From JAIXWP01 sp964428835 (GTDB lineage Bacteria > Bacteroidota > Bacteroidia > Flavobacteriales_D > Sanyastnellaceae), in assembly GCA_964428835.1 (NCBI GenBank), contig CAYRZQ010000014.1, positions 7,765 through 71,764 of the forward strand: a DNA stretch of 64,000 bases, in the 5' to 3' direction. Shown here piece by piece: positions 1 to 10,313 of this stretch. The position numbers and the translations under genes were made by a program. The notes beneath the pieces are model-generated. The model was not told the DNA's origin and made no database searches. It saw only the letters and a list, made by a program, of their open reading frames with translations. Within the stretch, counting starts at the first letter, position 1, and every line of letters begins with the position of its first letter.

Positions 1-3000
1 CCCATATCCAGTTACCTTCTGATGCAAAATCGGTTAAGCCCATCCAAGCAAGACCTTGGCCTGCTAAGAAAGCATTCTCAGCAGCACTTCCAATAGTTAC
101 AAGGTGAGCACCTACGGCTTGCGCCGCTGTATTGGCTGCGCCCCATGATGCATTTGTAGTAGATCGGTAATAATAATTTTGTCCAAAAGTTCCAATAAAA
201 TTGAAACCAGGAAGAGTTGGTGGTGGAGTTGTACATCCTGAATAACAATTATCGGTAGCCGATACAGTATAAGTTACTGGTGCACCGCACATCCCCGCCC
301 CTGTATTTACTGTAATATTAGAAGGAACGGTCACCACTGGAGGAGCATTATCTACCACCGTTACAGTCATTGAACACGAAGATGAACCACCGTTTGAACT
401 CGTGGCTGTGAAGGTTACTACTGTCACACCAACAGGATAGACCCCTGATGCGTTCGCGCCACCACCATTAAAACTATTCGTGATGGTGATGGTAGCTCCG
501 CCATCACTTGCTGTGCAGAGAGGAAGGGTGACATTTGCATTGCAAGCATTGGGTAATGAAGAAACCGTAACATTTGTAGGACAGTTAACAACTACGTTGT
601 TTGGACAAGCAAGTCCCATAGTTACTAATCCCCAGGTGTTTACTGATAGACTTGTTGTGGATCCTGCGGCGAGTGAACCTGTGTTGGAAGTACCACCCTC
701 GTTTCTCCAGTTGCCACCAATACGTTGACCTACTCTCGCTTGGGCAAGATCGGTAACCCCACAGTCCCTGTAAGAGTTCCAATTAACGGTAATCGTGCCC
801 GTCGCAGTAGATACTGGCGCAACATCCCAATGTTCTAATGTATTATATCCAGTTAAATTAGGCGGAGATGCGACACCACCAAAATATACTCCTGCGCCTG
901 CGTCAGTAGGACGGTATCTCACGTTCATACCTCCGGCATTTGCTGTTAGGTTGAGTGCAATAGAATTGAGTGCTGTTCCATCACCTACAGGATATGTGAA
1001 GGCTCCTGTTCCTAATCTCCTTACCAAACCATTAACATGGCTTTGATTGTTTGCTCCAGTATGAGTTGCTGCAGCATTGAATTGTAAATAATTGGTTCCA
1101 GAAGTAGTGATGTTTCCAGTTACAAAATTGGTAAATACACCACAGATAACAGGAACATTTAAGTTTAAACTACCTGTTCCACCAGATACCATTCTCAGAC
1201 GATTCACTACAGGAATAAATGCTGCGTCACCATTGAAATTTTGAACGCCATTTCCATCTATAAGCACAACACCATTATTGTCAGCACCGAATACAATGGC
1301 TGTTGTGGTACTATCAGTAGAAATATTACCACTAAATCTACTTACCGCATCAAACGCGGGACGCAACAATCCCGTGCCGCGCTGTACGAAGCGCGCTAGA
1401 GCATTGTAGTCATCACCAGTAGTACTCGACAAAATGAAGTTTGCATTTGAGGTATTGATGAAACTGGAATTGCCATTGAATATATTTCCACCACCAGAGG
1501 CATTATCAGTAGCACCAGTTTTTACAAAGCGACAAATTCCATTAAAGGTGCTATTATCTAAAATGATTTGTGGAGAATTCACAGTGAGGTTTCCAGTAAA
1601 TAAACTATTCGCTTGAATCTCTACTCGGGCTGTTCCTGTCAAATTCAATATCTGTCCAGTACCACCAAGTTGATTGAATCTTCTAATAATCAGACGGCCA
1701 CTGCTGAAACCAGCGCCACCAACTGTAATAGTTCTTCCTGCTGCCAAATTAGTAATACCGCCATTCATAGCAAACCCTACGTAAGATGCTGCTGGACTCG
1801 AGTTATTCACCTGAATATTCGCATTGAAGTTCATGGTGTTCGTATTTCCAAAATATACTTGTGGGTCTGAGCCAGTACATGTTTGGTTCACCGTTACAAG
1901 TCCATTGAAATTTGCAACATTCGATAGGCCCGCACCATTGAATAATACACCATTGTTCACTCCACTTCCTGCGTTATTAATGGTAAGTGTATTATTAAAT
2001 GTAACGATACCTGTTGTACTAGCCTGATTAAAGCGCACACCAGCGTTAGGGTTACCTGCGAATACTGGCGAAGTATTGTTTACAATTACAGGCCCGTTGA
2101 AAATGGTGGTCTGTGCATTATGATTATGTGCTAAATACAATACATCATCTCCACTATTATTGAAGGTAACTTGTGATTGCCAGATATCTCTCGCACCGTT
2201 ACCCATCAAGAAATGTCCATTACCCACATTGCTCATCTCACAGATACCAATGAATGTGTTTCCACCTGGGCTTGATATGTCAGCGGCTCCGTTTTGTGTA
2301 AAGCTGGAAGTGCCATTGAAAGTGGTCGTTTGCAACCAAATTGCAGGACTCACTACCGTAACGTTTCCGCCTATGTTAGATGCTGGTCCAAATTGAACTT
2401 GAGCGTCTACTCCAGTGAGCGTGAGGTTCACTGGAACAGTCCCCAATTGTGTGAATCGTCTTATATATAAAAATCCATCATTGAATCCGCCAGGGCCGAT
2501 GCTGATTGTATTGCCAGCTGCCATAGTACACCCGCCGGCATTCATTGCAAATCCAATGTATGAATTGTTAGGTGCAGAATTCGAAACTTGAACGTTTGAG
2601 TTGAATTGTACGTTTGCAAAATTTCCGAAATAGGTGATCTGACCGGTTCCTGTTCCATTTTGTACAGCCGTTACAGCTGCGTTGAAAATTATCGTATTTG
2701 CGGCCCCACCATTACTAAATAAAATATAGTTGCTGATTCCATCGCCACCATTATTGGTAAATACTGGGCCATTAAAAGTCACGTTACTCGTACCCTCCGC
2801 AAATCTCACTCCAGCTCCTGGATTACCAGGGAAAACACCAGCGGTATTATTCGCAGTCATCGTTCCTGCAAACGTTGATGTTTGTCCTGGGTGGTTATGC
2901 GCTAAATAAATAACATTCGGACCACTATTATTAAATGTTGCCGTTCCTTGCCATACATCACGCGTTCCATTACCCATCAGTAGTCGTCCGCTTCCTGAAT

Positions 3001-6000
3001 TGTTCAAAATACAATTCCCAACGAAAGTGTTTCCACCAGGGCTGTCATTATCTGAGGCTCCATTCTTAGTGCATGTCGTTGTTCCATTGAATGTGCTAGA
3101 TGCAAAAAATAATCCTGGGCTCACGGAAGTTACGTTACCCCCAAAGGTGGACGCTGGACCATACTGAATGTAATTTCCAGTACCCGACATTGTCAGGTTA
3201 ATAGGAACTGTTCCCAACTGGGTGATTCTGGAAAGAATTACATAACCAGCGTTCATACCACCTGGCCCTGTGAAAACCGTACGTCCAGCAGCAATCCTTG
3301 CGCTTGCTGATACTGATCCACCACATGAATGAAAACCAATCGCACTTCCATTGGTACTGATATATACGTTTCCATTGAATTCATTATTTGCCGTATTCCA
3401 TCCAGGGAGTATTCGCTCACTTCCATTGACGTTGAAATAAACATCGGCATTCCAAATGTCTCGAGCATTCCAACCCAAAGCGAAATAACCTGAGCCATTA
3501 TTGGTCAATGTACATACACCATTAAAGATGTTATTACCAAAACCATTATCTTGAGTTGCCCCCGTCTTGGTGAAGTTTGTTACGCCAGAGTATGTCGCAC
3601 CATTCAAAAGAATACCGGGACCAGTTGCTGTGACTGCCGCAGCAAACTGAGAGCTAGGTCCAAATTGGAGATAATTACCGGTGCTTGCCATTGTCAAATT
3701 CACCGGCACTGTTCCCAATTGAATGAATCCTTGTAAAATGGCGTACCCAGCATTCAGACCTCCTGTCCCAGCGGCTACTGTTCTTCCACTTGCTAGAGTT
3801 ATTCTTGCAGCTGCGTTACCGCCACAGAAGTGAATACCAAGCGCCGAACCACTTGTATTTAAAAATAAATCACCATTGATTTGGTTACCTGCCGTTACCC
3901 AACCTAATATGATCCTCTCGGTTCCAGAGGCATTCAGCGTTAGGTTACCATTCCAAATGTCAGGACTACTCCAACCACTACCGAAGTATCCTGCTCCAGT
4001 GGCGTTGATAGTACAAGCTCCGTTAAATGTATTGCCACCAAAGTTGGCATCATTCACGGCACCAGTCTTCGTGAAATTGGTTGTTCCATTGAAAGTGGAT
4101 TGAGTCAAAACAATTCTAGGACTCACCACTGTCAATGCTCCGTTAATTACAGCTGTGGGACCAAACTGAATATAGTTGCCAGTTGCGCTCATATTCAAAT
4201 TGATCGGTACCGTTCCAAGTTGGGTAACTCTTGTAAAGATGATGTAGCCACCATTATTTCCAGCAGGTCCATCAAAAATGGTGCGCCCTGCAGCAATGGT
4301 CGCACTTGCCGTTGCCGTACCATTACAAAAGTTAATACCCGTTGTTCCAGCTCCAGTGCTTAAGTAAACGTTCCCATTAAATTCGTTGTTCGCAGTATTC
4401 CAACCTGGCAAGATGCGCTCATTACCATTGGAATTAAAGTAAACATCCGCATTCCAAATATCTCTTGTTGTCCAACCTAACCCAAAGTAACCTGTTCCAT
4501 TGTTGGTAATTGTACAAACACCATTAAATGTGTTATTACCTGCACCGTTGTCATTAACCGCACCAGTCTTAGTGAATGTTGAAGTACTAGCATACGTTGC
4601 ACCATTTAGTCTGATACCCGGCGCTGTAATAGTGACAGTTGCATTAAACTGTGAGCGCGGGCCCATTTGTATGAAACCAGCTGCGGGATCCATGGTAAGG
4701 TTTACAGGTACTGCACCTTGCTGAATGAATCCTTCAAACGCCAAAAATCCTGCGGTCAGCCCAAGGGAGCCTACGCTAATGTTACGACCACTTGCTAATG
4801 TGATATTTGCCGCCGCTGTTCCCCCACAAAAATGAATTCCCCCGCCAACACCAGTTGAATTTACAATCAAATTACCATTTAATTGGTTACCTGCCGTTTG
4901 CCATCCCATGATCAATCGCTCGGTAGAAGTATTCGTTAGCGTAAGATCTCCATTCCAAATATCAGGGTTTGTATATCCAGTTCCGAAAAATCCAGTTCCA
5001 CTATTTGTCATAGAACAAGTGCTATTGAATGTCTGACCACCCGTAGCATTATCATTTCCAGCTCCTGTCTTCGTGAAAGATGCACTTCCATTATAAGTAC
5101 CTCCATTCAAGAATATACGAGGAGCAGTCACCGATACAGCTCCATTCCATGTAAGCGTCGGACCTAAGTTGATTCTGGCAGTCCCAGTAGAAAGAAAAGC
5201 TAGCGTCTGAGCAGTTGTACCAAGTTGTGTGAAATTTCGAATAGAAAATGTACCCGTTTCAAAGCCAACAGAACCGATGCTTATAGTACGACCAGTTGCA
5301 AGAATCGCACTTGAGGTAGCAGCGCCAAATTGTATATTACCAGTGTTTGTATTATTTAAAATAACGTCATTGTTAAACTGAGTGTTTGTTGCTCCATTTG
5401 CAGCGTATGCATATATAAAGCGCCCCGCTGTTGATGGTTGATTGTTCAAAGTTACCACTCCATTAAATACGTTGTTCGCCGCATTATGCGCGATGTACAG
5501 GTCTGAAGATCCAATATTATTAAAAGTAGAATTAGCATTGAAAACATCTGGGAATGTTGCACCTATGTTTGCAAAAGCTATATAGCCTGAACCAGCATTT
5601 GTAATAGTGACTTCAGCATTAAAAGTATTACCACCACAATCATCATTTCCACCACCGCTCTTCGTCGCGTTCACCACAGAATTAAAAGTACTTCTTGTCA
5701 ATAATAATCTCCCCGAAAAAATTGTAGCCGTAGCGTTGATCGTACTTTGAGTAATTGTTGTAGTATTTGCTACCCCCGATGCTACATTCAAAGTACCGTT
5801 GTTAACCTGGCTGTTTCCTGTAATACTCACATTACCTTCCGCAGTTAATGTGAACCCACCCAAGTTCAATGTGGTTGCGTTAGAAAGAGTAAGATTCGCA
5901 ATCGCATTGTTTGCATCCATCACTGGAAGGTTACCCGTGTTGATGTTTAGGATAACATTATCGACAACCGTCGGTACACCTGCCGGTGTCCAGTTACTGG

Positions 6001-6148
6001 CTACCGACCAAGTGGTCGATGTGCTACCATTCCAAGTATAGGTAACTTGTCCGAAGCTGGATACTGAAACCAGCAATAAAAGCAACACGATTAATGACGA
6101 CTGGGAGCGGTTCATCATGGTTTTGAATGCTTTAAAATTTGAAATCAT
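1..6148 (-). CDS. Giant secreted repeat protein with HYR and C-type-lectin-like domains (partial, 3' end missing)
   Basis: The minus strand is open from ATG at 6148 to the window edge, about 2,049 codons. In-frame ATGs at 6118 and 6115 are alternative starts. Residues 1-34 look like a signal peptide, with a basic start, a Leu/Val core and an end at SFGQ. Next come Asn/Thr/Gly-rich beta-type repeats. Five copies of a unit ending in LGTVPVNLTM-type sequence are spaced about 500 bp apart, followed by two units of about 770-790 bp (residues ~310-1500). Around residues 1850-1940 is a HYR-like module starting CPTNVTV, then part of a second. From about residue 1980 a C-type-lectin-like domain begins (YYYRS, SWGAAN, GAHLVTI, GLTDFASEGNW). 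A C-terminal T9SS sorting domain would be expected but lies outside the window. The likely role is a surface adhesin or matrix protein; this is inferred from the architecture. Confidence 0.85.
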   Translation of the reverse strand, partial: MISNFKAFKTMMNRSQSSLIVLLLLLVSVSSFGQVTYTWNGSTSTTWSVASNWTPAGVPTVVDNVILNINTGNLPVMDANNAIANLTLSNATTLNLGGFTLTAEGNVSITGNSQVNNGTLNVASGVANTTTITQSTINATATIFSGRLLLTRSTFNSVVNATKSGGGNDDCGGNTFNAEVTITNAGSGYIAFANIGATFPDVFNANSTFNNIGSSDLYIAHNAANNVFNGVVTLNNQPSTAGRFIYAYAANGATNTQFNNDVILNNTNTGNIQFGAATSSAILATGRTISIGSVGFETGTFSIRNFTQLGTTAQTLAFLSTGTARINLGPTLTWNGAVSVTAPRIFLNGGTYNGSASFTKTGAGNDNATGGQTFNSTCSMTNSGTGFFGTGYTNPDIWNGDLTLTNTSTERLIMGWQTAGNQLNGNLIVNSTGVGGGIHFCGGTAAANITLASGRNISVGSLGLTAGFLAFEGFIQQGAVPVNLTMDPAAGFIQMGPRSQFNATVTITAPGIRLNGATYASTSTFTKTGAVNDNGAGNNTFNGVCTITNNGTGYFGLGWTTRDIWNADVYFNSNGNERILPGWNTANNEFNGNVYLSTGAGTTGINFCNGTATASATIAAGRTIFDGPAGNNGGYIIFTRVTQLGTVPINLNMSATGNYIQFGPTAVINGALTVVSPRIVLTQSTFNGTTNFTKTGAVNDANFGGNTFNGACTINATGAGYFGSGWSSPDIWNGNLTLNASGTERIILGWVTAGNQINGDLFLNTSGSALGIHFCGGNAAARITLASGRTVAAGTGGLNAGYAILQGFIQLGTVPVNLTMASTGNYLQFGPSSQFAAAVTATGPGILLNGATYSGVTNFTKTGATQDNGFGNNIFNGVCTLTNNGSGYFALGWNARDIWNADVYFNVNGSERILPGWNTANNEFNGNVYISTNGSAIGFHSCGGSVSASARIAAGRTVFTGPGGMNAGYVILSRITQLGTVPINLTMSGTGNYIQYGPASTFGGNVTSVSPGLFFASSTFNGTTTCTKNGASDNDSPGGNTFVGNCILNNSGSGRLLMGNGTRDVWQGTATFNNSGPNVIYLAHNHPGQTSTFAGTMTANNTAGVFPGNPGAGVRFAEGTSNVTFNGPVFTNNGGDGISNYILFSNGGAANTIIFNAAVTAVQNGTGTGQITYFGNFANVQFNSNVQVSNSAPNNSYIGFAMNAGGCTMAAGNTISIGPGGFNDGFLYIRRFTQLGTVPVNLTLTGVDAQVQFGPASNIGGNVTVVSPAIWLQTTTFNGTSSFTQNGAADISSPGGNTFIGICEMSNVGNGHFLMGNGARDIWQSQVTFNNSGDDVLYLAHNHNAQTTIFNGPVIVNNTSPVFAGNPNAGVRFNQASTTGIVTFNNTLTINNAGSGVNNGVLFNGAGLSNVANFNGLVTVNQTCTGSDPQVYFGNTNTMNFNANIQVNNSSPAASYVGFAMNGGITNLAAGRTITVGGAGFSSGRLIIRRFNQLGGTGQILNLTGTARVEIQANSLFTGNLTVNSPQIILDNSTFNGICRFVKTGATDNASGGGNIFNGNSSFINTSNANFILSSTTGDDYNALARFVQRGTGLLRPAFDAVSRFSGNISTDSTTTAIVFGADNNGVVLIDGNGVQNFNGDAAFIPVVNRLRMVSGGTGSLNLNVPVICGVFTNFVTGNITTSGTNYLQFNAAATHTGANNQSHVNGLVRRLGTGAFTYPVGDGTALNSIALNLTANAGGMNVRYRPTDAGAGVYFGGVASPPNLTGYNTLEHWDVAPVSTATGTITVNWNSYRDCGVTDLAQARVGQRIGGNWRNEGGTSNTGSLAAGSTTSLSVNTWGLVTMGLACPNNVVVNCPTNVTVSSLPNACNANVTLPLCTASDGGATITITNSFNGGGANASGVYPVGVTVVTFTATSSNGGSSSCSMTVTVVDNAPPVVTVPSNITVNTGAGMCGAPVTYTVSATDNCYSGCTTPPPTLPGFNFIGTFGQNYYYRSTTNASWGAANTAAQAVGAHLVTIGSAAENAFLAGQGLAWMGLTDFASEGNWIW

Positions 6149-6454
6149 TGGTTCGCCTTTTCTTTCTTATTCATTCATGCTTCATTACAGGTTGAAGCAT
6201 TTTCTTATTCCGAAAAATGCAATGAGCTCATACACAAAATGTCCATTAGATTTTTTTTGAGTGTGGCCAAGGATTTTCCAATCTCAAAACAATGAAATAC
6301 ATTCCAGTGGGTATGAAGTGATTTAAAGAGGTTATGAATAGCATATTGTTAAGAGATATTAAAATCGAGAGCTTTGATTTTCAAATAGATAGGTGTTTAA
6401 GGGAATATGTGGAGTGAAATTCGTATCTTCGCGCGTCCAAAAAAGAAAGGCGAA
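6149..6454. other. Divergent intergenic region between the giant repeat gene and ileS
   Basis: This 306-bp AT-rich spacer separates two divergent genes. It holds two short inverted repeats (TGCTTC/GAAGCA near 6178-6200 and GCATTTT/AAAATGC near 6197-6220) in the leader of the minus-strand giant gene, and a TAnnTTCG promoter box for ileS near its right end. I see no RNA gene and no convincing small ORF in it. Confidence 0.6.
6424..6431 (+). promoter_or_regulatory. Bacteroidota-type -7 box for ileS
   Basis: TATCTTCG fits TAnnTTnG and is followed by GCGC. Transcription would start near 6438, downstream of the in-frame ATG at 6407, which supports translation from 6455 instead. Confidence 0.55.
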
Positions 6455-9400
6455 ATGGCCAAAACATACAAAGAATACAAGGGTTTGAATCTTCCGAACA
6501 TTGCTCAGGAAGTATCTGATTTTTGGGGGAATAACAATGTTTTTGAAAAAAGCATTGAGCAAAAAGACCCCAACAAATCTTTCGTGTTTTATGAAGGCCC
6601 GCCTTCTGCCAATGGTATGCCCGGTATTCACCACGTGATGGGACGTACTATTAAAGATATCTTTTGTCGATACAATACTCTAAAAGGATACAGAGTCAAT
6701 AGAAAAGCAGGTTGGGATACTCACGGTTTACCAATCGAACTTGCAGTTGAAAAAACACTCGGTATCAAAAAAGAAGATATCGGTACTAAAATTACGGTTG
6801 AAGAATATAACCAAGCGTGCCGTCGTGAGGTGATGAAGTACACCGACAAATGGGAGGAGCTCACACGCATTATGGGCTATTGGGTGGATATGAAAGAGCC
6901 ATATATCACCTATGACAATAAATATATTGAGTCAGTTTGGTGGTTACTTTCAAATATCTACCAAAAAAATCTTCTATATAAAGGTTTTACAATTCAACCC
7001 TATTCACCCGCTGCTGGCACTGGTCTTAGTTCACACGAACTGAATCAGCCCGGTACATATAAGAATGTTAAGGATACTACAGTTGTTGCTCAGTTCAAAT
7101 TTACATCAGATGATGATGTGAAAAAATTGGGGATCAATGCAAACAACGATGAGGTTTATTTTCTCGCTTGGACAACAACTCCGTGGACTTTGCCTTCTAA
7201 TACAGCACTCGCAGTTGGAAAGAATATTTCATACGTTGCGGTTAGAACTTTCAACCAATACACGCACAAAAAAAATGTAGTGATACTTGCTAAGGACTTA
7301 GCAGGGAAATATTTCAGTGAAAAAAATAAAGAATTAAAACTCGAAGATTATAAAGAAGGAGATAAAAATATTCCGTTTGAGTTCATCGCAGAATTTACTG
7401 GTGAACAATTAAAGGATATTCGATACCAACAATTGTTGCCATACACGCAGCCAAATGATGGCGATGCTTTCCGAGTTATTATAGGTGACTTCGTTACTAC
7501 CGAAGATGGCACAGGTATCGTACACATCGCTCCCAGTTTTGGTGCCGATGACTTCCGTGTTGCAAAACAAAATGGCATCGGTTCGTTGACACTCGTCGAT
7601 AAAACTGGTCGTTTTACGAAGGATGTAAATGATGCCGTTTTTCCGCTAGCAAACAAATTTGTTAAAGAAGCGTATCTCTCCGACGAAGAGAAAGCTGCAG
7701 AGGTGCTTGTTCAAAAAGAAGCACTGAAATCGATCATACCCAATCTCGATAAATACATCAGCGCAGATGATCTCATTGCGTTAAAATTGAAGCTTGAAAA
7801 TAAAGCATTCAAAATCGAGAAGTATGAGCACAATTATCCCCATTGCTGGCGCACAGACAAACCTGTACTCTATTACCCACTCGATTCGTGGTTTGTAAAA
7901 GTGACTGAGGTGAAAGAAAGAATGGTGCAGTTAAATAACACCATCCAATGGCGTCCAGAAGCCACAGGTACGGGCCGTTTTGGAAATTGGCTTGAGAATG
8001 CCAACGACTGGAATTTATCAAGATCACGCTTCTGGGGTATTCCCCTTCCAATCTGGAGAACAGAAGATGGTCAAGAAGAAATTTGTATCGGAAGTTTAGA
8101 ACAATTGAAAATCGAATTAGATAAATCTGTAGCTGCTGGATTTATAAAGAAAAATCCTCTCGCAGATTTTATACCGAATGATCATTCGGTCGAGAATTAT
8201 TCTTCGTTCGATTTACATAAGCCTTATGTCGATGATTTTATTTTAGTCTCTTCGAAAGGTGAAAAAATGACGCGTGAATCTGATTTGATCGACGTGTGGT
8301 TTGACAGCGGAGCGATGCCTTATGCCCAGCTGCATTATCCTTTCGAGAATAAAGAATTAGTTGATAATAAAAAATTCTATCCAGCAGACTTTATTGCTGA
8401 AGGCGTTGATCAAACACGTGGTTGGTTTTATACGCTTCATGCGATAGCTACAATGTGTTTTGATAGCGTCGCTTTTAAAAATGTTGTGTCCAATGGATTG
8501 GTATTGGATAAAAATGGAAATAAGATGTCCAAGAGATTGGGTAATGCTATTGATCCATTTGATACAATCGCCAAGTATGGTCCTGACGCCACACGCTGGT
8601 ATATGATTACCAATGCACAACCATGGGATAATCTCAAGTTCGATTTGGAGGGAATAGCAGAGGTGCAGCGTAAGTTTTTTGGAACACTATTCAATACTTA
8701 CAACTTCTTTGCAATCTACGCCAACATTGATACATACGCTTATTCAGCAGCCGCTGCTGTACCCGTTAATGAGCGCACAGAGCTCGACCAATGGATTGTG
8801 TCGCGCCTCAATACTTTGATGAATGAGGTGCAAAAAAATATGGATGATTACAATCCAACACCTGCGGCAAGATCGATCGAAGAATTTGTTGATGAGCATT
8901 TGAGCAATTGGTACGTGCGCCTCGCTAGAAAGAGATTCTGGCACGGAGAATTAACAGCTGACAAAAAAGCTGCTTATGATACCTTGTTTGAGTGCCTCGA
9001 TGGAGTTGCAAAATTGATGAGCCCTTTCGCTCCGTTTTTTGCGGATTGGCTTTTTAAACAACTTAATCAGGAAGGTGTGGAATCAGTCCATTTGGCGAAC
9101 CTACCCCTTTCCAATCCGTCCAATTTAAATGCATCTTTAGAAGAAAAAATGGAATTGGCACAGAAGATTTCGTCCATGATTCTTTCTATAAGAAAAAAGG
9201 AAAATATCCGCGTGCGCCAGCCATTGGCTGCTATCCGCATTCCCGTGTTAGACGATGCTGTGAAGCACAAGATAGAGGCAGTCACAGATTTAATTCTTTC
9301 TGAGGTGAACGTAAAGCGTATTGAGTTTGTTGATGAGTCGCAAGCGCAAATCGTGAAGCAGCTAAAGCTCAATTTCAAAACCCTAGGCAAGAAATGTGGA

Positions 9401-9880
9401 AAGTATATGAAGGACCTTCAGCAATTTGCGCAAGCCAATGGTCAGCAAATAATCGACGCAATTGAGTCGAAAGGCCAGTTCTCTTTCCCAACAAGTGAAG
9501 GAAATATTGATCTGGTAGAAGAAGATGTAGAAATAATTCCAGTCGATATTCCAGGCTGGAAAGTGGCGAATACAGGAGCATTGACAGTGGCTTTGGATGT
9601 CACCATCACAGACGTGCTAAAAAGCGAAGGCTATGCCCGTGAATTCGTTAATAGAATACAAAATTTAAGAAAAGAATCAGGTTTGGATGTGACAGATAAA
9701 ATTAGTGTGAAGATTTTATCGAATGTTGGTCTAAACCAAGCAATCGAATCAAATTCAGAATATATTCGCGCGCAAGTCCTTGCAGGTGAGATTATCGTAG
9801 CAGATGAACTTCCAAATGGACAGGCAGTGGAAATTGAAGAGGGATTGACAACACTTATTCAAATCCAAAAATTGAATTAG
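6455..9880 (+). CDS. ileS: Isoleucyl-tRNA synthetase, long (IleRS2-like) form
   Basis: Class I aminoacyl-tRNA synthetase that charges tRNA-Ile in the cytoplasm. At 1,141 aa it matches the long bacterial/eukaryote-like form. The usual HxGH signature is replaced by GIHH at residues 57-60, in the context PPSANGMPGIHH. The second signature is intact (NKMSKRLGN). A CP1-type editing insertion lies between them, with the WTTTPWTLPSNTALAV stretch. An anticodon-binding domain and an extended C-terminal region follow. ATG 6455 is chosen over in-frame ATG 6407 because a promoter box lies between them, AAAGAAAGGCGAA precedes 6455, and the protein then begins MAKTYKEYKG as is usual in the phylum. A DksA-like gene starts 4 bp after the stop. 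Confidence 0.97.
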   Translation: MAKTYKEYKGLNLPNIAQEVSDFWGNNNVFEKSIEQKDPNKSFVFYEGPPSANGMPGIHHVMGRTIKDIFCRYNTLKGYRVNRKAGWDTHGLPIELAVEKTLGIKKEDIGTKITVEEYNQACRREVMKYTDKWEELTRIMGYWVDMKEPYITYDNKYIESVWWLLSNIYQKNLLYKGFTIQPYSPAAGTGLSSHELNQPGTYKNVKDTTVVAQFKFTSDDDVKKLGINANNDEVYFLAWTTTPWTLPSNTALAVGKNISYVAVRTFNQYTHKKNVVILAKDLAGKYFSEKNKELKLEDYKEGDKNIPFEFIAEFTGEQLKDIRYQQLLPYTQPNDGDAFRVIIGDFVTTEDGTGIVHIAPSFGADDFRVAKQNGIGSLTLVDKTGRFTKDVNDAVFPLANKFVKEAYLSDEEKAAEVLVQKEALKSIIPNLDKYISADDLIALKLKLENKAFKIEKYEHNYPHCWRTDKPVLYYPLDSWFVKVTEVKERMVQLNNTIQWRPEATGTGRFGNWLENANDWNLSRSRFWGIPLPIWRTEDGQEEICIGSLEQLKIELDKSVAAGFIKKNPLADFIPNDHSVENYSSFDLHKPYVDDFILVSSKGEKMTRESDLIDVWFDSGAMPYAQLHYPFENKELVDNKKFYPADFIAEGVDQTRGWFYTLHAIATMCFDSVAFKNVVSNGLVLDKNGNKMSKRLGNAIDPFDTIAKYGPDATRWYMITNAQPWDNLKFDLEGIAEVQRKFFGTLFNTYNFFAIYANIDTYAYSAAAAVPVNERTELDQWIVSRLNTLMNEVQKNMDDYNPTPAARSIEEFVDEHLSNWYVRLARKRFWHGELTADKKAAYDTLFECLDGVAKLMSPFAPFFADWLFKQLNQEGVESVHLANLPLSNPSNLNASLEEKMELAQKISSMILSIRKKENIRVRQPLAAIRIPVLDDAVKHKIEAVTDLILSEVNVKRIEFVDESQAQIVKQLKLNFKTLGKKCGKYMKDLQQFAQANGQQIIDAIESKGQFSFPTSEGNIDLVEEDVEIIPVDIPGWKVANTGALTVALDVTITDVLKSEGYAREFVNRIQNLRKESGLDVTDKISVKILSNVGLNQAIESNSEYIRAQVLAGEIIVADELPNGQAVEIEEGLTTLIQIQKLN

Positions 9881-9884
9881 AATT

Positions 9885-10298
9885 ATGGCAAAAAAGAAAG
9901 AAACAACTCAAGAAAGTACAAAGCCAGAGGCAACAAGATACTCGGATAAAGACCTTCAAGAATTTCAAGAGTTAATTCATACGAAATTGGCTCAAGCAAA
10001 ATCAGACTTGGATGAGCTGCGCCAATCATTGTCTCATGAAGGTGACAATAGCACTGATGATACTTCGCCTACTTTCAAAATGATGGAAGACGGCAACGAT
10101 ACAATGAGTAGAGAGGAAGTAGCTCAGCTTGCTGCACGTCAAGAGAAATTTATTCAAGCACTCGAAAACGCATTGCTCCGTATTAAAAACAAAACCTACG
10201 GTGTATGCCGCGTAACAGGCAAGCTGATTCCAAAAGAACGCTTGCGCCTCGTACCGCACGCTACTTTGAGTATCGAAGCCAAAAATATGCAAGGTTAA
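9885..10298 (+). CDS. TraR/DksA-family protein with a degenerate zinc finger
   Basis: 137 aa. The N-terminal half is a charged, probably coiled-coil helix (about residues 20-90), followed by the DksA/TraR C-terminal signature YGVCRVTGKLIPKERL and PHATLSIEAKN. Canonical members carry four cysteines here (CxxC and CxxC); this one keeps only the first, with the others replaced by Thr, Ser and Ala-like positions, so zinc binding is unlikely. Family members act on RNA polymerase through the secondary channel, often with ppGpp, but that role is not shown here. It lies between ileS (4-bp gap) and lspA (15-bp gap), probably in one transcript. Confidence 0.88.
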   Translation: MAKKKETTQESTKPEATRYSDKDLQEFQELIHTKLAQAKSDLDELRQSLSHEGDNSTDDTSPTFKMMEDGNDTMSREEVAQLAARQEKFIQALENALLRIKNKTYGVCRVTGKLIPKERLRLVPHATLSIEAKNMQG

Positions 10299-10313
10299 TT
10301 CCTTCTGTGACTC

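Noticed and set aside
480..6041. Many plus-strand open frames of 60-90 aa across the first 6 kb
   Set aside because: They lie opposite one continuous minus-strand frame of about 2,049 codons with clear protein repeats; the plus-strand frames show no domain and share the repeat spacing of the real gene.
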